Below, piece by piece: positions 21,678 through 33,313 of a stretch of DNA of 64,000 nucleotides; the first letter of the stretch is position 1, and each line of letters starts with the position of its first letter. Source of the stretch: Fistulifera solaris (taxonomy: Eukaryota > Bacillariophyta > Bacillariophyceae > Naviculales > Stauroneidaceae); contig AP026129.1 in NCBI GenBank assembly GCA_030295235.1, forward strand, positions 682,001-746,000, given 5' to 3'. The notes below the pieces were generated by a model that saw only the letters and a list, made by a program, of their open reading frames with translations, made no database searches and had not been told where the DNA came from. The position numbers were made by a program, and so were the translations under genes.

Positions 21678-23139
21678 ATGGGGTTTGTTACGGTCAAGCA
21701 TACGCCAGACCCAACCAAGTTTGAAAAGCAACAGCAGACTTTCTTGCACTCGACGACCAGCCGAACGGTAGATACATCGTACCCATCGATCGGCAACAGC
21801 TCACGAGATGTGAATAAAAATAACCGCCTAGGATCATCAGAATATCTGCTGCAACACAGCCATAATAGTCGACAATCATCACAACAGAGTAGGCAGGAAG
21901 GACAACAATTGCAAAACAGCCAGTCACAAGGGACCTCAAAAGCCCTCTATGAAAGCCAATACATAGATCAAGCAGATCTTACACTAGACGACCAACAAAT
22001 TACTGAAATCGGTGAAATCATTGCTAAAAAAGACGCCGCGATATGAATTCATTTCTTCGACAAAATCTCGTTCAACTTTACAATTGTCACTCGACGACCT
22101 AATAACAGGGCGTGTAATCGGTATAGGAGGGTTCGGAATGGTTCGTAAAGTCAAATCTCCCATTCTCAAAGAAAAAACATTACGCCCTTGTGTTATAAAA
22201 ACTTGTAAGCCATCGTTGGGCCCAAGCATTGTATCGAGTGTAACGCATTTGATGCGAGAGCGCTACTATCTCAGTCATCTAAAACACCCACACATTGTAC
22301 GGATGGTGGCGGCTTCCGAGCACAAAGATCCCATAGAAGCCATTCTACAATCGAAGCGTATCGACGCATGTTTCTTGATACTGGAATATCTTCCTGAAAC
22401 ACTACAGGATCGGATACAATCATGGAAAAAGAGACGACTAGAGTTAGCCAAAAGAGACAAGACAGTGTCATGGAACTTAATACGTGGCCCGCACAACAAT
22501 CGGAATGACACCGCGTTCTCCTTGTTGTCGCAGGCCGACAAAGACTTGTTTGCTCAACAACTCATTGTGGCCTTAGAAGTGGCCAGCGCATTGGAATACT
22601 TGCATTCGCAACGCGTTATTTTTAGGGATTTGAAGCCGTCCAACGTGGGACTCGATTTGAAAGGCAGCGTCAAGATTTATGATTTTGGATTGGCAACGCA
22701 GCTGGCCAACAAGGTAGATTTAGACACCACACACTCATTACCTGGTCGAGTGGGGACGACACGGGTACGTACGAAAAGAATCAGAGCCACAATTACGTTT
22801 TTTTGTTCCTCCATCGACTGTGTAATTTTGCATGCCTTGTACTCATTTCTATTTCTTCAGTACATGGCTCCGGAAGTACTGCGGAATGAACCTTATAATG
22901 TTAAAGCAGATGTCTTTTCCTTTAGTCTTCTCCTTTGGGAAATGATCGCTTTGGAACGTCCGCACGAAAACATGCCGGGCGCGGCTGTTTACGGTGATCG
23001 ACCAAGCATCCCTAAATCATGGCCGGGACAATTTCGTTGTGTACTGAAGCGCGGCTGGTCGGAAAATCTTTCGGAACGACCGCACATACGTGACATGACC
23101 AAAGTGCTGTTGGATTTGTTGCAACAGATGCAGCCGTGA
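21678..23139 (+). CDS. Protein kinase 2 of a tandem pair (TKL-like)
   Basis: The start is ATG 21678. The exons are 21678-22764 and 22861-23139. The frame changes near 22025-22030 at an A6 run; one base fewer gives 455 codons. The N-terminal 120 aa are Gln/Ser-rich (QSSQQSRQEGQQLQNSQSQ) and disordered. Kinase landmarks are GIGGFGMVRKV, CVIKTCKP, VIFRDLKPSN (Phe in place of the HRD His), IYDFGLA and YMAPEVL. The intron sits at the same place as the last intron of the paralogue (after VGTTR), but the paralogue's DLKP intron is absent. This intron is 96 nt long and has no in-frame stop. It is about 760 bp downstream of kinase 1. Confidence 0.8.
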
Positions 23140-24014
23140 AAGCATAGGAGTGTGATACTGGCTTCGTTGTTGGTCGACTTTGTCTAAGGCGTCAACACTT
23201 TGATGTAAAAAATGCTAGGTTTGGCGCTGTAAAGGAAGATGAATCCAGGTCTAAACCACTCCCTAGTTTGTTCGTTAACCACTACAATTATGTCCTCTAT
23301 CCCTCGCCTCGTATCATTTATCATGGGTTTGCCACTTGCCACTTGCCATTTTCCATTTTGCCAGTTAGGTTAATGATTCTCATGTGCCTTGTAACTTGTA
23401 ACACGGACGATGGTCATCGCTCTGTAGTAGGATAATGGATGGATGAAACAAAGATAAATCAAGATGAAACAGATGTGTCGCAGTGTTCGGTAGACTGTCG
23501 TCCAAGAAAGTCAAGAATTCGTTCAGCATGTGGTATTGATTTGATAGACGTCTTAAAACGCTAGCAATAATATTTTGATGTATCTACAATCTACAACTTC
23601 ACTTTCTGACTGTGCGTTTTCGCTCATTCCACGTGAAAAACCACTTTGCTACACATTCCTACTATTGTCTGATTCACACTTAGAACGCAACAGAGTACGT
23701 AGTCCACGATCTACTACTTTCAGAACAAGAAGCGACACGGGTTTTCAATTGAGGTCCATGTTCTAAAGAATGATGCTACAAGCTTCATCGCATCTTGCAC
23801 TACTCTTTAACTCTAGTCTTGCCCCAAGTCTGGGCATTTTTCGAGCGCACGCCTTCCACAAAAGAGAGAGAGTTTCGAAGGCGGTCCACATTGGCGCTGA
23901 AAGTAGAGCAATAAAGCATAGGTTCTCCTTCCCGCCTTCCTTTCCTGCCTCAATCAACAGCCGAAAAAGCTTCGTATTACCGATTGACACAACATACATC
24001 ATTACGTACAAAAG
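23140..24014. other. Intergenic, no supported gene
   Basis: It contains repeated CACTTGCC-type words near 23330-23350 and otherwise nothing that I recognise. Confidence 0.5.
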
Positions 24015-25009
24015 ATGCAGACGAATACAACGAATCATTACAATGGGTCAGGTAACTTTCCCGAACGATTACACTACGTCTTAGACGAGATGGCGCGCGA
24101 CCATCAAGAGCACATCATGGGCTGGGACGAGACTGGTTCAGGCTTTCAAGTCCACGATCGAAACCTGCTTGAAAAGGAGATTCTACCGAAGTAAGTACAT
24201 CCTCGTCACGGTCGTCGTGCTCAACTTACCAGGGACTTAATGCTCGCCTGCTCGCCCCTCAGCTTTTTCAGACAAACAAAATACACCAGTTTCCAGGTGC
24301 GCATGAGAAGTCCGAACTTCAAGACTCGCTTGATTTTGCTGACCGCCTTTCTTTTCTCTTTATCCAGCGTCAGCTTAACATTTACGGTTTCACAAGGATC
24401 ACCACAGGTAAGTAATGCAGAGTGCAAGAAACAGGCAGGTCGATACCTGTGTGCTAAAGGCCACTATTCTTTCACATTTCAGGACCGAGAAAAGGAAGCT
24501 ATTGCCACGACTTGTTTATACGCAATATGCCGGAACTTGCTCAACAGATTCCTCGCAAAGACATCAAGAAAGGTATTCGCAGTCAAATCAGGGCTAGTTC
24601 TCAACAATCGGTCACGGCAGTGCCCAAAGATCTGGTCTATCCTGGACTTCAACACACAACATCTCGTCGCGGGTCACTAGCACAAGACCGCAGTCTTGAA
24701 GGTGTTCCGCTAAATTGGTCGATGCGGAACATTAATCGTTCACCGTCACTCAATTTGGCCTACCTTTGTGCCCAAAATGAAGGAGCCGGCCCGATTATTA
24801 ACTCTGTTACGAATCCTTCTACTTTCGGAACTTCTCTTGCATTTGCTTCTCGCCAGTTTGCCTCCCAATACAATCAAGGTAATGCTCTTTTAGGACGTGA
24901 AGTTCCCAATGGCGTTCTTCATAGCCCGCTCAGCCCCGCAGCGAATTCCCAAGACCTCATCAATAAGGCCTTAATATTGATGCGTTCCAACAACAATCTC
25001 GGCCGTTAG
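24015..25009 (+). CDS. Heat-shock transcription factor, four exons
   Basis: The exons are 24015-24190, 24263-24296, 24368-24407 and 24483-25009, giving 258 aa with all phases consistent. The N-terminal HSF DNA-binding domain (about residues 18-115) reads FPERLHYVLDEM, then IMGWDETGSGFQVHD, FFRQTKYTSFQRQLNIYGF and GPRKGSYCHDLFIR. The QRQLNIYGF recognition region is split by two tiny introns. It should bind nGAAn repeats. The C-terminal 140 aa are Ser/Asn-rich and lack an obvious heptad trimerisation region, as in many short diatom HSFs. The first ATG in frame gives a short 17-residue leader. HSFs are strongly expanded in diatoms, so a specific stress role cannot be assigned. Confidence 0.9.
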
Positions 25010-26285
25010 ACCGAATTTTGGAAAGTTCATCTTTTTCATGAAAAACTGTGTATCGTAGCAGCAAAACGAGACGACGGAGAAGTATTTATAGTAATGTATA
25101 TTGTTTCATTTCATTGCGAGTGCTTTAGTAGCGCCACGACAGTATCTGCATCCTTTATTGCTCCGCTCCGCAGTCATCCCACATTAGCACTGACCATTTG
25201 TCTTCTCACTTCTGCTCCCTGGGATTCTTTTCTTTCATCGGGCAACATTGTTCTAAATAGTGGCTCTCAACTTTTTCCAACTGAAAGATCCTACTACGAG
25301 GTATTCTGTAGAGTTCCCCACTCATTGACCTCCAGCATTTCATGTCGAGCATTATTTCTTTGTTCCCATTACTTCTTCACACCCGAGCATCAGGAAATTT
25401 CCAAAGTGTTCTCGCGTGCATCCAACGACGAATGCGTTGAAAGAAATTAGTTTGTCGTGTGCTCGCGCTGGTTTCCACCGAAGGCTTTCACGGCTCAGGT
25501 TTTCAAACGTAGAAGTGCATTCTCGAAGTCGAACCATTTTGATTCACTTTTCTGGAAGAACCTTCCTTCCTACCAAAGGAGAAGTAAGGAAAGGCGCTGC
25601 ATCATGCGTCTCATTTGGACGGGTATCAATCATGAATTTTATTTTATTGGCCGTGGACTCGTGTTTGCAATGAACGTTGTGAGCGCTTCTTTACCCTGGT
25701 ACATTGCATCTATTACAAGAATCGCTCATTTGCGCTCTTTTTAACGCAGCGCAATCTTTTGATGCCTCATCGCAACAACTGTGGCGTGCTCGAGGCTCGT
25801 GGTATTGTCAAGGAAAGATTTTAAGGAGACAAAAGAGAAGGCAAGCGAAGGCATTGTATGTGTGATTAGTAATTGGTCTTTTTCTTGACCTTGAAGTCAT
25901 TAACGTACATTATGTGCTAGTGTCAATGTTCTTTTGCAGTATCTCGCATAACCTTTGGTGTATTTTGTATTTTGGGCTTGATGAGGGGGAATTTCTTCCA
26001 TAGGAAGTAGGAAGCCGAATGCCGCTGGCCTACATCAATCTCCTTTGGCCAGATCACAAATCACAAACCACAAACAAACCTTTGAAGTTTAGTTTGAAGT
26101 GACCTTGCGGTCTGTCATCATCGGTACCTATTATTATCCGAACGGTTCTAAACCGAAAGGTCACTGCAACCGTCACACAAAACACCATGAAATGCATGAC
26201 CGCATGACGCATTTTTTCTTATTTCACCAGAACGATTGACAAGAAATTTAAATTCTGTATCAAACATTTTCGAAAAGAACCCTGC
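25010..26285. other. Intergenic, no supported gene
   Basis: Short frames at 25094-25744 on both strands have no recognisable content and overlap one another. I see no RNA gene. Confidence 0.5.
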
Positions 26286-26931
26286 ATGCATCGTTCCACA
26301 TACGCTCTCGCTCTTTTAATTTGGGCTTTCTGGCATACTTTAGGCGACGCCTCTCTCAGTGAGTTCCTTCTTCGGAGCGGCGTCCTTCTTCGTCATTTCT
26401 AACACGAATACTTTATTGCCACCAGTCGATCGACTGGTAAGTACCGCATGTGAACTTGCGGAACCTCGTATCGATGGCGATGACTTGGCTACGTGCGATT
26501 GTAACGGCAGTTTCCGCGTGTTTGGGGGACTGCGAGCCAAGCTCATGTGTACTACCAATATGCGCGTGTGCTATGAGGGCACAGCTTATTGTGGATACGC
26601 GAAAGTGGATGCCTCGTTGGGTGCTCGTATCTTTGGACGCTCAGGCTTTCTAGGAACTACCATTTCGGTCGATATGGATGAAGGCCTTCCGAATTCTTTG
26701 ACCGAAGCTCCTCCCATGACGGTGCGACTGTTTCCAGTCGGATTGAATTTCTTGTTCAATACTTGTGAAATGTTTTTGGGAGATCAGAAATGTGCCTCTT
26801 GTGTGGTATGCGAGGAAGGCGTCGAGTTTACTTACGATTGCAGCAATACCGACTTGGCGCCCGGCAATACGTTACTTTTCGTCCCTGGTCCCAAAAGTAC
26901 GACTTGCATTTCTTTCATGCCTGCGCCGTAG
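26286..26931 (+). CDS. Secreted cysteine-rich protein, two exons
   Basis: The start is ATG 26286. Exon 1 (26286-26358) encodes only a signal peptide, MHRSTYALALLIWAFWHTLG. A 67-nt intron (26359-26425, GTGAGT..CAG) follows, then exon 2 (26426-26931). The product is 192 aa. The mature part has about 14 cysteines, including pairs CDC and CASCVVC, which suggests disulfide-bonded extracellular folding. No known domain is recognised. The signal exon is supported because it gives both a start codon and a signal peptide, which the longer unspliced frame lacks. Confidence 0.7.
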
Positions 26932-28084
26932 TCTAATCGTTTCATAATTGATATCTGTAATCGAATATACTCTTACTTTCTGAGACTTTAATATATTTCA
27001 GAATCCCCAGTTGCTGATTAGGTTGAAAGTTTAACTCACTAGCCCTCTCCGTCTATTGTCGACCGAATAGACCAACACAGACCGTGATCGAACAACGATG
27101 CCAATCATCATTTGATACGATGTGCGTTTGCGGCGCGCGAGGTTACTTTCTTTCGGAATCCTAGCAGCTATGAAACGTCGCGCTGAGTGAGTCACTTGCG
27201 TGTCAGCAGCTTCGAGTCATCAGCATGATGGTATGTTGTGTCTTCATATGATGAACGATTACGAATTACTTGATGAATTCCAAATTTTTCATAAGGTTGC
27301 AAAAAAGTTGTTAGCCTGCAATGCTCGACGCTAGCTCTGATGTCATAACTATCGGACACGAGATCATGGAAAGCGCTGGCTTCAAAGTTCTACAAAGGTC
27401 AACCCTATTCGAAAGTTGATGGCCTGGAAAACAGTCTCTGACGTCAGAAGCTGGAGAAAAAGGCGATTGGCTCTCGGACTCGGAGCTCGCTTCCACACTT
27501 GACTGAGTCATCATCTGCTCGATGGAACGTGACACGTAAGACCTTGCGTAATTCCGTAAGTCGATAAGGATAGTCAATAGTCAATCATTCGTCAATCCCG
27601 CCACAAAGCACAAAGACGCGGAGCGCGGAGGAGTTTCCTTCCTCCGCTTTTTTTCATTTTTACGAAGTACAAGTAGTGACAACGGAAAAACGAGCTCGAT
27701 CGAGAATCGAGAACGACCTGGCGACGCAGAAGCCGAAGCCGAAGAAACGTACCAGGTACCAGATCGTCGTATAACGTAAAAGGAAAGCCGACATTATTCC
27801 GTTTTTATCACAGATCTGTTCTAGTGTTTGTCCGCCCCGGGCCCCGAGTCCCGATTTCGGATTTAATACGCGTACGTGTCGCAAGTACTGTACCTGGTAC
27901 ATCATAGGTTCAGGTCTTAAGTAGAGCGGTAAATTTCACGACCACCTTTCTTTTCACTCGACCCCCCTCCCCGACGGCAATTGTGATCATATTTGATGCG
28001 ATTGCATCAGCTTGTCCTCACAAAACTCATTCTCGATCTAATCTCAAGCAATTTTACATTCCTTTTAAAACAATACTGAAGATC
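26932..28084. other. Intergenic, no supported gene
   Basis: Minus-strand frames at 27311-27577 and 27660-27905 have no recognisable content. A short near-palindromic GAGCTC/GTACC-rich patch lies near 27690-27770. Confidence 0.45.
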
Positions 28085-28645
28085 ATGACTGAAGTTGGCT
28101 TTGCTGATATGATGAAAGTGCTGGAAAGCTGGCAAGCCGTCCGACAAAGAGAAGACTTCGAAGAGCAACTTGGTATTGAAACTCTGATGCTCATGTTCGA
28201 CCTCGACCCGAAGGTTCAAGAAGTATTTGGCTTTGCTCCGCATAAGAAAATAACCGGGTTGCAACGTATGGGGCTCTTGATTCACGGAAGTCAAGTTGTA
28301 CAAGTTTTCGATGCCATCTTCTCCGCCTTGGGACCTGACATCGACGAAGTACTCCTGCCCATTCTCGAAGATCTGGGAGACGAGCACCTGATATTGCGTC
28401 TATCTCCTGAACAGTTTCAATCTTTGAGCAAGGCGTTGGTGCAGATTCTTCCCGGAAAACTAGACGGTTGGTCACCGGCCCTCGAGTCGGCGTGGACAAA
28501 TGTAATGAATGCTGTCACAAGTCAGCTTGCGGAATGTGTACGTAATCGTGCTCCATTAAAAACACCAAAGCCCGTGACATCCACACACAGCAGTAATGTT
28601 GTTGTAAAGAGTTTGTCGTTTGCGACGGCTGATCGGCGGTTGTAA
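28085..28645 (+). CDS. Globin-like protein A (His at both E7 and F8)
   Basis: From ATG 28085 (MTEVGFADMMKVLESWQAV) the product is 186 aa; an upstream in-frame ATG at 27983 adds 34 less likely residues. The fold pattern of a classical globin is visible. Helix A is VLESW. An E-helix IHGSQVVQVFDAIF carries a distal-type His (E7). The F region LGDEHLILRLSPEQFQ carries the proximal-type His (F8). A final helix AWTNVMNAVTSQLAECV follows, then a 30-aa tail. It should bind haem; an oxygen, NO or redox role is possible. It faces a paralogue in convergent orientation about 770 bp away. Confidence 0.75.
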   Translation: MTEVGFADMMKVLESWQAVRQREDFEEQLGIETLMLMFDLDPKVQEVFGFAPHKKITGLQRMGLLIHGSQVVQVFDAIFSALGPDIDEVLLPILEDLGDEHLILRLSPEQFQSLSKALVQILPGKLDGWSPALESAWTNVMNAVTSQLAECVRNRAPLKTPKPVTSTHSSNVVVKSLSFATADRRL

Positions 28646-29413
28646 AGTAGAAAAGTAGAATTGTAAATACAAGTTAAGTCGAATTGTTACTTATCATTCA
28701 ATAAACTCTGCTGCTTAGGCACCATGTGATTGTGCTTCGATACGCTTCAGTAACGACAGCAAGTAACACAGCGCCTTGAAGACGATCCTCGCCTTGTTCC
28801 AAACGATTGTTCGGGCGCATCCATATTCATTTTTTCCGGTTTCAGACCCACACGATCGCATAGATTTTGGAAGTTCAGATGAGAACTCTCGATGCCCAAG
28901 CTACTAAGCGCGACTTTCAACTACAAAACTAAGAAATACGCCGATATTGAAGAAAGTAAAACATTTTTAGATGGTCCAACTCTCCAGTAAATATATCTTC
29001 GTCCGACTATACGGTTTGATGAACGCTCCAAATTGGGAGGTACTCCGTACAATTTTTTTCTTCCTTTTCCAAATGTAAGGTTTGGCTTTGGATAATATTG
29101 TCGTTGCTGAAAATTAGAGTTGAGGGTAGAGAGAATGTACATTATTTCCTCGATGCTTTCGTGATTGATTATGGCAAAGCGAAGAGAGAAGAAGAAAAAT
29201 CTTCCATTTCGACCGTTCGTTTGTAAACAACGATGTTGGAAGTATTTACTTGAAGGGAGATAGTTTGAACAACTAAAATCTAAAACAATGCATTATTTTA
29301 TTGTCTAATTGCGAAAATCACCACAGGTGGTCCGGCGTAACTTTCGTTATATTTCGACATTATGTGCAACAAAAATGCAACAACGGCGAAAAATCAAAAC
29401 AAAACAAAAATGA
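28646..29413. other. Intergenic between convergent globin-like genes
   Basis: No gene is supported. It should contain both 3' UTRs. Confidence 0.5.
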
Positions 29414-29980
29414 TTATGCAGCGCGGGTCAGAGAGTACGAAGAAGCCACGCCAGTTCTTGACAAAGTCGAAAGGCTATTGCTGGGAGCGGTTTTCTCCAT
29501 TCGCTTAAGCATGCTCTTGACAATCTCAGCATTCACACATTCGATGACCTGTGACCAGGCGGCCCGAACATCCTTAGTCCATTCAGTGTCCATGATCGTC
29601 TCCAACACCCCCATCACAGCACCACACAAGAGGGTGAAATGATCGGGTGTTAAGCCATGCTTGCAGTGCTGTTCTCCCATTTCGGTGACGACGTCGTAGA
29701 ACAGTTCTTCGTCGGGCCCCAGGGCTGAGAGGATCACATCAAACATTTTGACAACTTGAAGACCATAAATGAGAACACCCATTCGCTGCATGCCTTGAGC
29801 TTTGACTTCCTTTTCAACGGCGAAGCCGTAAATTGGTTTAACCTGCGGATCCATTTTGAAGAGGGCAAGGAGAGTGTCGATATCGAGCTGTTCATCGAAA
29901 CCGTTTCTTTGTCTTGCGGTTTCCCACCTGTTGATAACTTTCATGACACAAGCAGGACTTGCTACTTCGATAGATGTCAT
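29414..29980 (-). CDS. Globin-like protein B (Tyr at E7, His at F8)
   Basis: From ATG 29980 (MTSIEVASPACVMKVINRW) the product is 188 aa; the frame is open a further 28 codons upstream. It is a clear paralogue of the convergent gene: shared blocks include RQR..F.EQL.I.TL, QRMGVLI.G.QVVK.FD.I.SALGPD and a matching F-helix. The E-helix has IYGLQVV, so the distal position is Tyr rather than His, while MGEQHCKHGLTPDHF keeps the proximal His. A Tyr at the distal position usually changes ligand stabilisation, so the two proteins may have diverged in ligand or redox behaviour. The tail is Ser-rich. Confidence 0.75.
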   Translation of the reverse strand: MTSIEVASPACVMKVINRWETARQRNGFDEQLDIDTLLALFKMDPQVKPIYGFAVEKEVKAQGMQRMGVLIYGLQVVKMFDVILSALGPDEELFYDVVTEMGEQHCKHGLTPDHFTLLCGAVMGVLETIMDTEWTKDVRAAWSQVIECVNAEIVKSMLKRMEKTAPSNSLSTLSRTGVASSYSLTRAA

Positions 29981-31390
29981 CTTGATTTCGAAAAGAGAGG
30001 CGTAGAATGTTTTGCAATCTACTGTTGGAAGCGACTTGTACGGAACGAACAGAGGCTGTGGCAAGCAATCGGCCTTTCAGCGATCTCTCGAACTCGGACG
30101 CAGTCATCGTTCATCATCAGAATGTGTTTCCAAACGAGATTCACAGCTGAATCAGCACAGATGATGTATGATGTATGGCACAGGTTAAAAAATCCAGCGT
30201 GATCAAAACTAAAAATAGGGGTATGGAGGCTATATTATTTTTAGTACTGTACAACCTTATGTAAAAAATAGACATCAAACAATAAACAATGATTTCGTTA
30301 TGATTTCGTTTACTCTTATGGACTTATCGATTATCGATGATTCTTGAAATAACCGCCAAGACCAATTTTCAAATTTTAATGTACCAGTGAGTTATAAGCC
30401 GATAATCAACCAATCATAGAGCGTTATCGGTCATCGTCAAGTCGTCGAGAGTCGAGACTCGAGACACGCAGAACACGGAACACGGAACTCAAGACTTCAG
30501 TTAGTAATTACGGAGTAGTAATTTATGAGCCGTGGCTGGGTCGTTTTCAAAAGGCTTTTATGGTTGAGGACTGAGGACTTGAGGACGGGGGCGGAGAACC
30601 ATGGGAGAACGGCGAAACGTTGAAAGAGCTCTTTCGTCTTTTGTCCCTCATCCCTCATCATCTCTCGGCTCTCACAGCTAAATACAAAAAAGACCTCGAA
30701 AGGAGTAAAAGATAAAATACCTTTTTTTAATATCTACGCAACATTGAAAACTCAAAAAGGCGGGCTATAGCTCGGGCAAGGGGAAATCTCAACTCCACCA
30801 CACCACCCCGGCCAATAGACATAGGCAACGATTTCCTTGTTTCGATGCGACGTGGTTGCAGGAGTTCATGTCGAAAAGCCTTTTGCATGTTGCTTGATCC
30901 ATCAAAAACTTTATGTGTTAGTGGCTCTTAGACGAACAAACGAGACAACGCCGAAAGTTTGACAAGAAAAAAAACGAGTGTAAGCATGCGGTACTAGTTT
31001 CCGGGACTGCAAGAATAACAACGATTAAAAATCATGCGAAGCAAAGCTCTGTCATTGGTTGAAGACTATTTCGGTCTCGGGTGTGGTAGTTCATAGTAAA
31101 AAGTAACTAAATGCCATTAATTTATCCGGGACTGACAATGAGCTGAGTCGGATCGTAGCCGTCAAAGCTGCTTTTTATAACAGAGTCCTGGTACCGTACC
31201 GGTAATCGTCCTCGCAAAACTTGTTCGTGCTTCTGCTCCTACTTCTGCACTTCGACCATGGAGATGTCATTTGCGCTGTACTTGTACCGGCTCGAACCAC
31301 AGGCGGATCTTCAGGTACATTCATTGGCAACTATACGCTCATCTATCAAACAAGCGCTTCTTTTTCCGCTTCTCCGGCGCACAAAATAAT
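29981..31390. other. Intergenic, no supported gene
   Basis: AT-rich, with a GAGTCGAGACTC palindrome near 30450. A frame at 31221-31421 overlaps the start of the next gene and looks like a shadow. Confidence 0.5.
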
Positions 31391-32026
31391 ATGGATATTG
31401 AACAAGAGCGAACGCCATTAACCAACACGGTTGAGAATCCGTACCAAGCAAGCGGCAGCAACAATACACCGGCGGCCAAAGCATTGCTAAGATTGCAACG
31501 ACTGGTGTATTTGATTTTGAGTTTGTTTGGTCTCTACAAATTACATTTCTATCGAGCTATTTTCGTTTCTGTTCGAATACGGCACCTTCCTTTTCAATGG
31601 GGTTTGGCTTTGACGATCGGTGCGTAATAAAGTAGACAGGCGTTTGTTTTCCGTATTACTTCTCTCTCTTGCAACGATACCTAACAGATTATCGCTCGAA
31701 TAGCCATGTTCCTCATCAAGGCTTACGTGGAGCTCTATCAGGGTCAATTGCATCAGCAAAGAGTCAATTATCAAAATTTCCGACAAACGACTCATCTGTT
31801 TCTGTTGCTTTGGACTGTGACCAGCGCTTGCTTCTTCGTTGCTTTATGGCCGCATTACAAATGGAATACAATCTTGGTATTGTGTTTACTAGCATTTGGT
31901 GTGGTTCTGCAATTTCTGCTACTCGTCCCCAATCCGTGGGCGCAGAATGCTATTGCTTTGGTGGGGTTGACATTCTTCTTGCAAGAATACGCAGGCTTCG
32001 GGGCCACCCAACGAATTGGAAGCTGA
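31391..32026 (+). CDS. Multi-pass membrane protein, two exons
   Basis: From ATG 31391 (MDIEQERTPLTNTVENPY) the exons are 31391-31619 and 31704-32026, with an 84-nt intron, giving 183 aa with correct phase. After a 35-aa hydrophilic head come four hydrophobic segments: LVYLILSLFGLY, ALTIAMFLIKAYVEL, HLFLLLWTVTSACFFVAL and LVLCLLAFGVVLQFLLLV, with a possible fifth. The family is not recognised. There is no signal peptide before the first membrane segment. The acceptor AATAG just before ATGTTCCTC was chosen because it is the one that keeps the frame. Confidence 0.65.
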
Positions 32027-32201
32027 AGCTGAAAAGTATATGAAATTTTCGACCTTACATTTCCTTTCCGATCACAACAACAGTCACTAGGCCCTCTAAG
32101 CCAGGGTGGCATTCCTTCATTCACACTAAGTAAACCGCCGTAGTAATTTTTCATTGAAAGCTGAGCCTAGTGCTTGATTCTCAATCATTTTATCGAAATA
32201 T

Positions 32202-33313
32202 TTAGTTCAAAATCAACCCACTGACACCGTCACGCTCCTCGATGGCATCCCGCAAAACGCTGGGAGTTAAGTACAAGTACTGGATGTTAAAGCCTTCGGA
32301 GACAATTTCGACACGCATAGTCGTTAAAGTTGGTGTCAAGACTTCGATTTGCCGTGAAAAATTCGCAAATGTATCCCATGCTTCCGTGGGAGTAAACCCA
32401 ACAAAGATTTCATAAAGATGTGTTGTATTCATATCGACCAAATCAAACGATCCTGCACCTTCCGGTGAGGCAATTCCAGCATGAACGTCATAAAAACCTG
32501 CTACTGGGATATCCCATTCGAACTCAAACCAACTGTTTAGGACCAAGTTTCCAAAATACGCCGGAACGTCGCCGTCAGCGGGAACCAGGCTAACTAAGCT
32601 CGAGTTGGTGACATCTTCGATTCCCACTTTTCGATGCAAGAAAGGCTGTCGACGATTGGCCGGATCTACGGGTGTCAAACTTCCGCTGAACTCGCTAGGG
32701 AACATCGTAATCGTTGTCAAAGTGGAAGTGTCGCTTTCTTCAAGGGTCTCGATGATGCTGGGCATCATGGTGAGTGTTGGTACGCTTGTGCTCGGAGCCA
32801 TGCTGATAGTTGGCGTCATACCTACTGTCGGCGTAGTTGGTGTCAATGGAGTTGGCCTAGGCGGTACAGCCGCGCCTGTTTCTGTCGTTGTCACCGTCGT
32901 TACAGGTGGAACGCCAGGAGTCGAGTTCGCGGCGGTGGCGTTCGATGTTGTGGTAGTGGTTGCCGTCGCAACTGGCTCAGGTGTCGCCCCAGTAGAATTA
33001 GAAATGGAACCTGTAGAAGTTGTGGAATTAGTCGCTACCCCTGTTGCTGTTGGGCCTGACGTGGAGATAGAAATAGGTTTTGGTAACGAAAGCCCACTTT
33101 GTTGTGTAATATTTGTAGTAGTTGTACCTCCGAGAGGCTGCAACGTTGTTGTTGCCATCAGGGCATCCGAATCAGCTGTTGCGTTCGGCGATGCGATCAC
33201 GGTTTCACCCCGGGCATCGTCCGGTAAAGAAGGTCGCAAAAGCTCTTTTGCGCGCTACAGGAAGCCACCAATAAGCAGAGCACCAACACTCTTGAAAATC
33301 TTCCCTGAAGCAT
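32202..33313 (-). CDS. Secreted CBM6-like protein 1
   Basis: The start is ATG 33313, which gives a good signal peptide (MLQGRFSRVLVLCLLVASCS). The frame then changes near 33240 at a T4 run; with one more base the span is 371 codons. A Thr/Pro/Ser linker of about 150 aa follows. One C-terminal beta-sandwich unit (about residues 220-360) is of the CBM6/CBM35 kind: SWFEFEWDIPVAGFYDVHAG, IASPEGAGSFDLVD and VEIVSEGFNIQYLYL. The ending LRDAIEERDGVSG is shared with the next gene. The family may bind polysaccharide; the ligand is unknown. It lies at the left edge of the cluster. Confidence 0.65.

Noticed and set aside
25094-25744. Overlapping short frames on both strands
   Set aside because: No recognisable features, and they overlap one another in conflicting frames.
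27311-27905. Two minus-strand frames of 81-88 codons
   Set aside because: Composition unlike neighbouring genes and no motif; probably chance frames in GC-richer patches.
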